A DNA stretch of 33,404 nucleotides from an uncultured Collinsella sp. (lineage in GTDB: Bacteria; Actinomycetota; Coriobacteriia; Coriobacteriales; Coriobacteriaceae): assembly GCA_900554645.1 (NCBI GenBank), contig USIE01000014.1, positions 1 through 33,404 of the forward strand. Direction: 5' to 3'. The stretch's first letter is position 1. Each line of letters starts with the position of its first letter. Made by a program: the position numbers and the translations under genes. Below the pieces are notes generated by a model. The model saw only the letters and a list, made by a program, of their open reading frames with translations, did no database searches and was not told the DNA's origin. This document shows positions 31,424 through 33,404 of this stretch, in pieces.

Positions 31424-33202
31424 ATGCAGCCCAAGCATTCTGCGATTGTCGCGGGCCTGACGCTGGCGCTTTCGTTTGGCGCCCTTTCCGCGCCGGCACC
31501 CGCCGCTGCCGAGGAGCCCACGCCAGGCGTTGCCTCGGATGCCACCGATATCGATAAGGGTCTCTACACCCAGCAGTCCTTCTCGGGCGTGCTGAGGTCG
31601 GTCCAGGGCGTTTCGTTTGTCAACGTGACTCCCGAGATGAAGTACTTTACCAAGTACGAGAGCCATGGTAACTACAACCAGGGATTTTCGTATGGTGACG
31701 GCTATAACGCACTGGGTTACTATCAGTTTGATCGCCGCTGGTCGCTCATTCCGTTTATGAAGCAGGTTTACAACTACGATTCTGCCAAGTACAGCATGCT
31801 CAAGGATGCGATTGATCGCGGCAGCGAGATTTCCAACACGAGCAATGCCATGTACGAGAACGGCCAGCTCACCGAGTTGGGCCATATCGCGCAGGAGGCC
31901 TTCCAGGGTGCTTACAACACCGATCCTGTTGAGTTCTCAGCACTTCAAGACGCTTATGCGTACAACTCGTACTATGCGGTGACCGAGGCGTGGCTCAAGA
32001 GCGGCCTGGGTATTGATATTTCGGGCCGCGCCGACTGCGTCAAGGGCATGGTGTGGAGCATTACCAACATGTGCGGCACTGGTGGCTGCAGGGACTTTTT
32101 CCGCTGGGCGAATCTTTCCAACGATATGTCCGATCGCGAGTTTGTGACGGCGCTTTCCAACAGCGTGGTCAATAACGTGGCGACCAAGTATTCGAGCCAA
32201 CCCCAGTACCACGAGGGCTGGAAGAACCGCTACCGCAACGAGCTAAAGGACTGCTTGGCTTATATCGCCGAGGACGAGGCTGCCGCCGCGACGCCCGTGC
32301 AGCCCGAGCCCACACCGGCGCCCTCGCCGACACCTGATTCGAATGACGACTCGAGTGACGATGCTAACGATGACAGGATGGATGCGCCCTCGACCGATGC
32401 TGACGGTAATGGCTCTGCTGGTGGCACTACCAACGACGGCTCTACCTCGAACGTCTCCGATTCGAACGGCTCTGCTGCGGGCGATTCGCCTTCAAGCTCT
32501 GCCGGCAATACGGACAGCGACGCTTCTGGTTCGACCGGCGCTGACACCTCTAACTCATCTACCGGCTCGAGCGATTCGTCCGTTGACACCGGCTCTAACA
32601 ACGGCTCCGGCTCTGACGCAACCCCTGATTCCGATGCTTCCAAGGACGACTCGAATAAGGCGCCGGACGCTCCCGTTGCTTCGCCGGACAAGAAGCCTTC
32701 TTTCTCCGAGCAGCTTGGTTCTACGCTTGGTTCTTCGCTGATGGCTGGCGTCAATAACGGCTCGGCCCAGAACAAGGACAACTCTGATCAGGTTTCCACG
32801 GAAAAGGCTGAGGCCGCAAAGGGCGACTCAAAGGACGAGGCTTCCGAGAAGGCTGAATCCGATAAGGGTCCTAGCTCTGATGAGAAGGGCGACAAGTCCG
32901 GTCAGAAGAAGGACGAGAGCAAGACCGAGGGCGAAAAGAAACAGTCCGAAGACGACGACAAGAGCGGTGCTGACAACCAGGTTCAGGAGCAAAATGACTC
33001 CAAAACGGTGACCACTACGACCACGACGACCACCACAACCAAGTCATCTGGCGGCAATATGCCCAAGACGGGCGATCTGATTGTGATGGCGAGCCTTGCC
33101 AGCGCGAGCTTGGCCACGCTGGGCGCTACGTCTATCGTAAGTGGTAAGCATAAGCTCGATCAGCAGAAGAAAGCTTCTGGAGAGGACGACTCTGAGGAGT
33201 AG
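31424..33202 (+). CDS. Sortase-anchored surface protein with lysozyme-like N-terminal region
   Basis: A 592-residue secreted protein. Residues 1-29 are a signal peptide ending APAPAAA. Residues 65-290 are folded, with KYESHGNYNQGFSYGDGYNALGYYQFDRRW (78-106). The Glu79 followed by a GYYQF segment recalls lysozyme/transglycosylase-like domains of phage and VgrG-type proteins, so peptidoglycan cleavage is possible. Four Cys in the domain could form disulfides. Residues 290-540 are Ser/Asp/Gly/Asn- then Lys/Glu-rich linker with a poly-Thr run. MPKTGD (546-551) is an LPXTG-type sorting signal, followed by a hydrophobic helix and KHKLDQQKK. The tail beyond (ASGEDDSEE) is acidic and longer than usual. 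GGGAGG lies before the ATG. Its enzymatic assignment is tentative. Confidence 0.85.
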   Translation: MQPKHSAIVAGLTLALSFGALSAPAPAAAEEPTPGVASDATDIDKGLYTQQSFSGVLRSVQGVSFVNVTPEMKYFTKYESHGNYNQGFSYGDGYNALGYYQFDRRWSLIPFMKQVYNYDSAKYSMLKDAIDRGSEISNTSNAMYENGQLTELGHIAQEAFQGAYNTDPVEFSALQDAYAYNSYYAVTEAWLKSGLGIDISGRADCVKGMVWSITNMCGTGGCRDFFRWANLSNDMSDREFVTALSNSVVNNVATKYSSQPQYHEGWKNRYRNELKDCLAYIAEDEAAAATPVQPEPTPAPSPTPDSNDDSSDDANDDRMDAPSTDADGNGSAGGTTNDGSTSNVSDSNGSAAGDSPSSSAGNTDSDASGSTGADTSNSSTGSSDSSVDTGSNNGSGSDATPDSDASKDDSNKAPDAPVASPDKKPSFSEQLGSTLGSSLMAGVNNGSAQNKDNSDQVSTEKAEAAKGDSKDEASEKAESDKGPSSDEKGDKSGQKKDESKTEGEKKQSEDDDKSGADNQVQEQNDSKTVTTTTTTTTTTKSSGGNMPKTGDLIVMASLASASLATLGATSIVSGKHKLDQQKKASGEDDSEE

Positions 33203-33235
33203 GCTCTCAGTTGCCAGATAACTAAATAGTCGGGT

Positions 33236-33270
33236 CGGGGCCCGGTGCGAATGCATCGGGCCCCGTTTTG
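33236..33270 (+). terminator. Terminator after the surface-protein gene
   Basis: A 13-bp stem (33236-33248 with 33253-33265, one G-U pair) has a 4-nt loop and is followed by TTTTGTTT. Confidence 0.9.
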
Positions 33271-33287
33271 TTTCAAGACTTTAGTCT

Positions 33288-33333
33288 GCTGGCCGCGCAG
33301 CGGCCAGCTTTAAACCACCCGCTACGCGGGTGG
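33288..33333. repeat. Twin hairpins, REP or IS200/IS605-end-like
   Basis: Two perfect hairpins lie 6 bp apart: GCTGGCCGC-GCA-GCGGCCAGC (33288-33308) and CCACCCGC-TAC-GCGGGTGG (33315-33333), separated by TTTAAA. Short-loop hairpins of this form are typical of REP elements and of the subterminal palindromes of IS200/IS605-family transposons. The remaining 70 bp to the window edge show no gene. Confidence 0.6.
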
Positions 33334-33404
33334 AGACAAACGGCTTTACGATTGCGTCGAAAATGTTGGTGTAAGGGTGGCTCCCTAGCGTCCGTTTAAC
33401 GAAG

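Noticed and set aside
33010..33042. ACC/ACG triplet run that looks like a microsatellite
   Set aside because: It is in frame and encodes the poly-Thr stretch before the sorting signal of the surface protein.

Overview
The window looks like the chromosome of a high-GC Gram-positive gut actinobacterium of class Coriobacteriia, most likely Collinsella or a close relative. The grounds are: high GC with strong G/C bias at third codon positions; an actinobacterial-style Rho with a very long charged N-terminal extension; a CarD-type regulator; a SufCBDSU operon with an Rrf2 regulator; the GGGtGRT/NifU-like gene pair common in anaerobes; and a sortase-anchored surface protein. The genus is inferred from gene content, not from a database match.

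Layout. 1-3.6 kb: tRNA-Ala, a small membrane-tethered coiled-coil protein, nicotinate phosphoribosyltransferase (NAD salvage) and glutamate 5-kinase. 3.6-7.7 kb: a divergent prolyl-aminopeptidase-like hydrolase lies between proB and proA, followed by an HD-domain protein and a CarD-like regulator on the minus strand. Related palindromic or tandem repeats containing a GTCCCC/GGGGAC core sit in these gene ends. 8-13 kb: argS, a 149-bp long-inverted-repeat element, then rho behind a clear promoter and leader. 13.3-15.2 kb: a membrane/disordered protein and a VanZ-like protein. 15.3-17.5 kb: ROK-family fructokinase and a class I aminotransferase on the minus strand. 17.7-19.1 kb: tRNA-His and two identical tRNA-Lys genes, followed by repeated tRNA-3'-end/terminator units that abut dinD; this looks like an old integration site. 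19.3-24.0 kb: a fumarate-reductase-type flavoprotein, the GGGtGRT + NifU-like operon, and a REP-associated (Y1/HUH) transposase relative whose catalytic residues are replaced and which carries a C-terminal HTH. 24.7-30.6 kb: the complete sufCBDSU operon, with translationally coupled junctions, diverging from an Fe-S-ligand-bearing Rrf2 regulator. 30.6-31.3 kb: an AT-richer HEPN/MNT toxin-antitoxin pair. 31.4-33.2 kb: a secreted, MPKTG-anchored protein with a lysozyme-like N-terminal region. The window ends in a twin-hairpin REP or IS200/IS605-end-like element.

How the parts fit. The suf genes and rrf2 form a self-contained Fe-S assembly unit with a likely operator over the suf -35. A second, uncharacterised Fe-S-scaffold-like operon (GGGtGRT) lies 2-3 kb away. 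proB, the peptidase and proA form a proline-supply cluster. The less-understood parts are the catalytically degenerate RAYT-like protein, the repeat families, and the tRNA-Lys/dinD junction.
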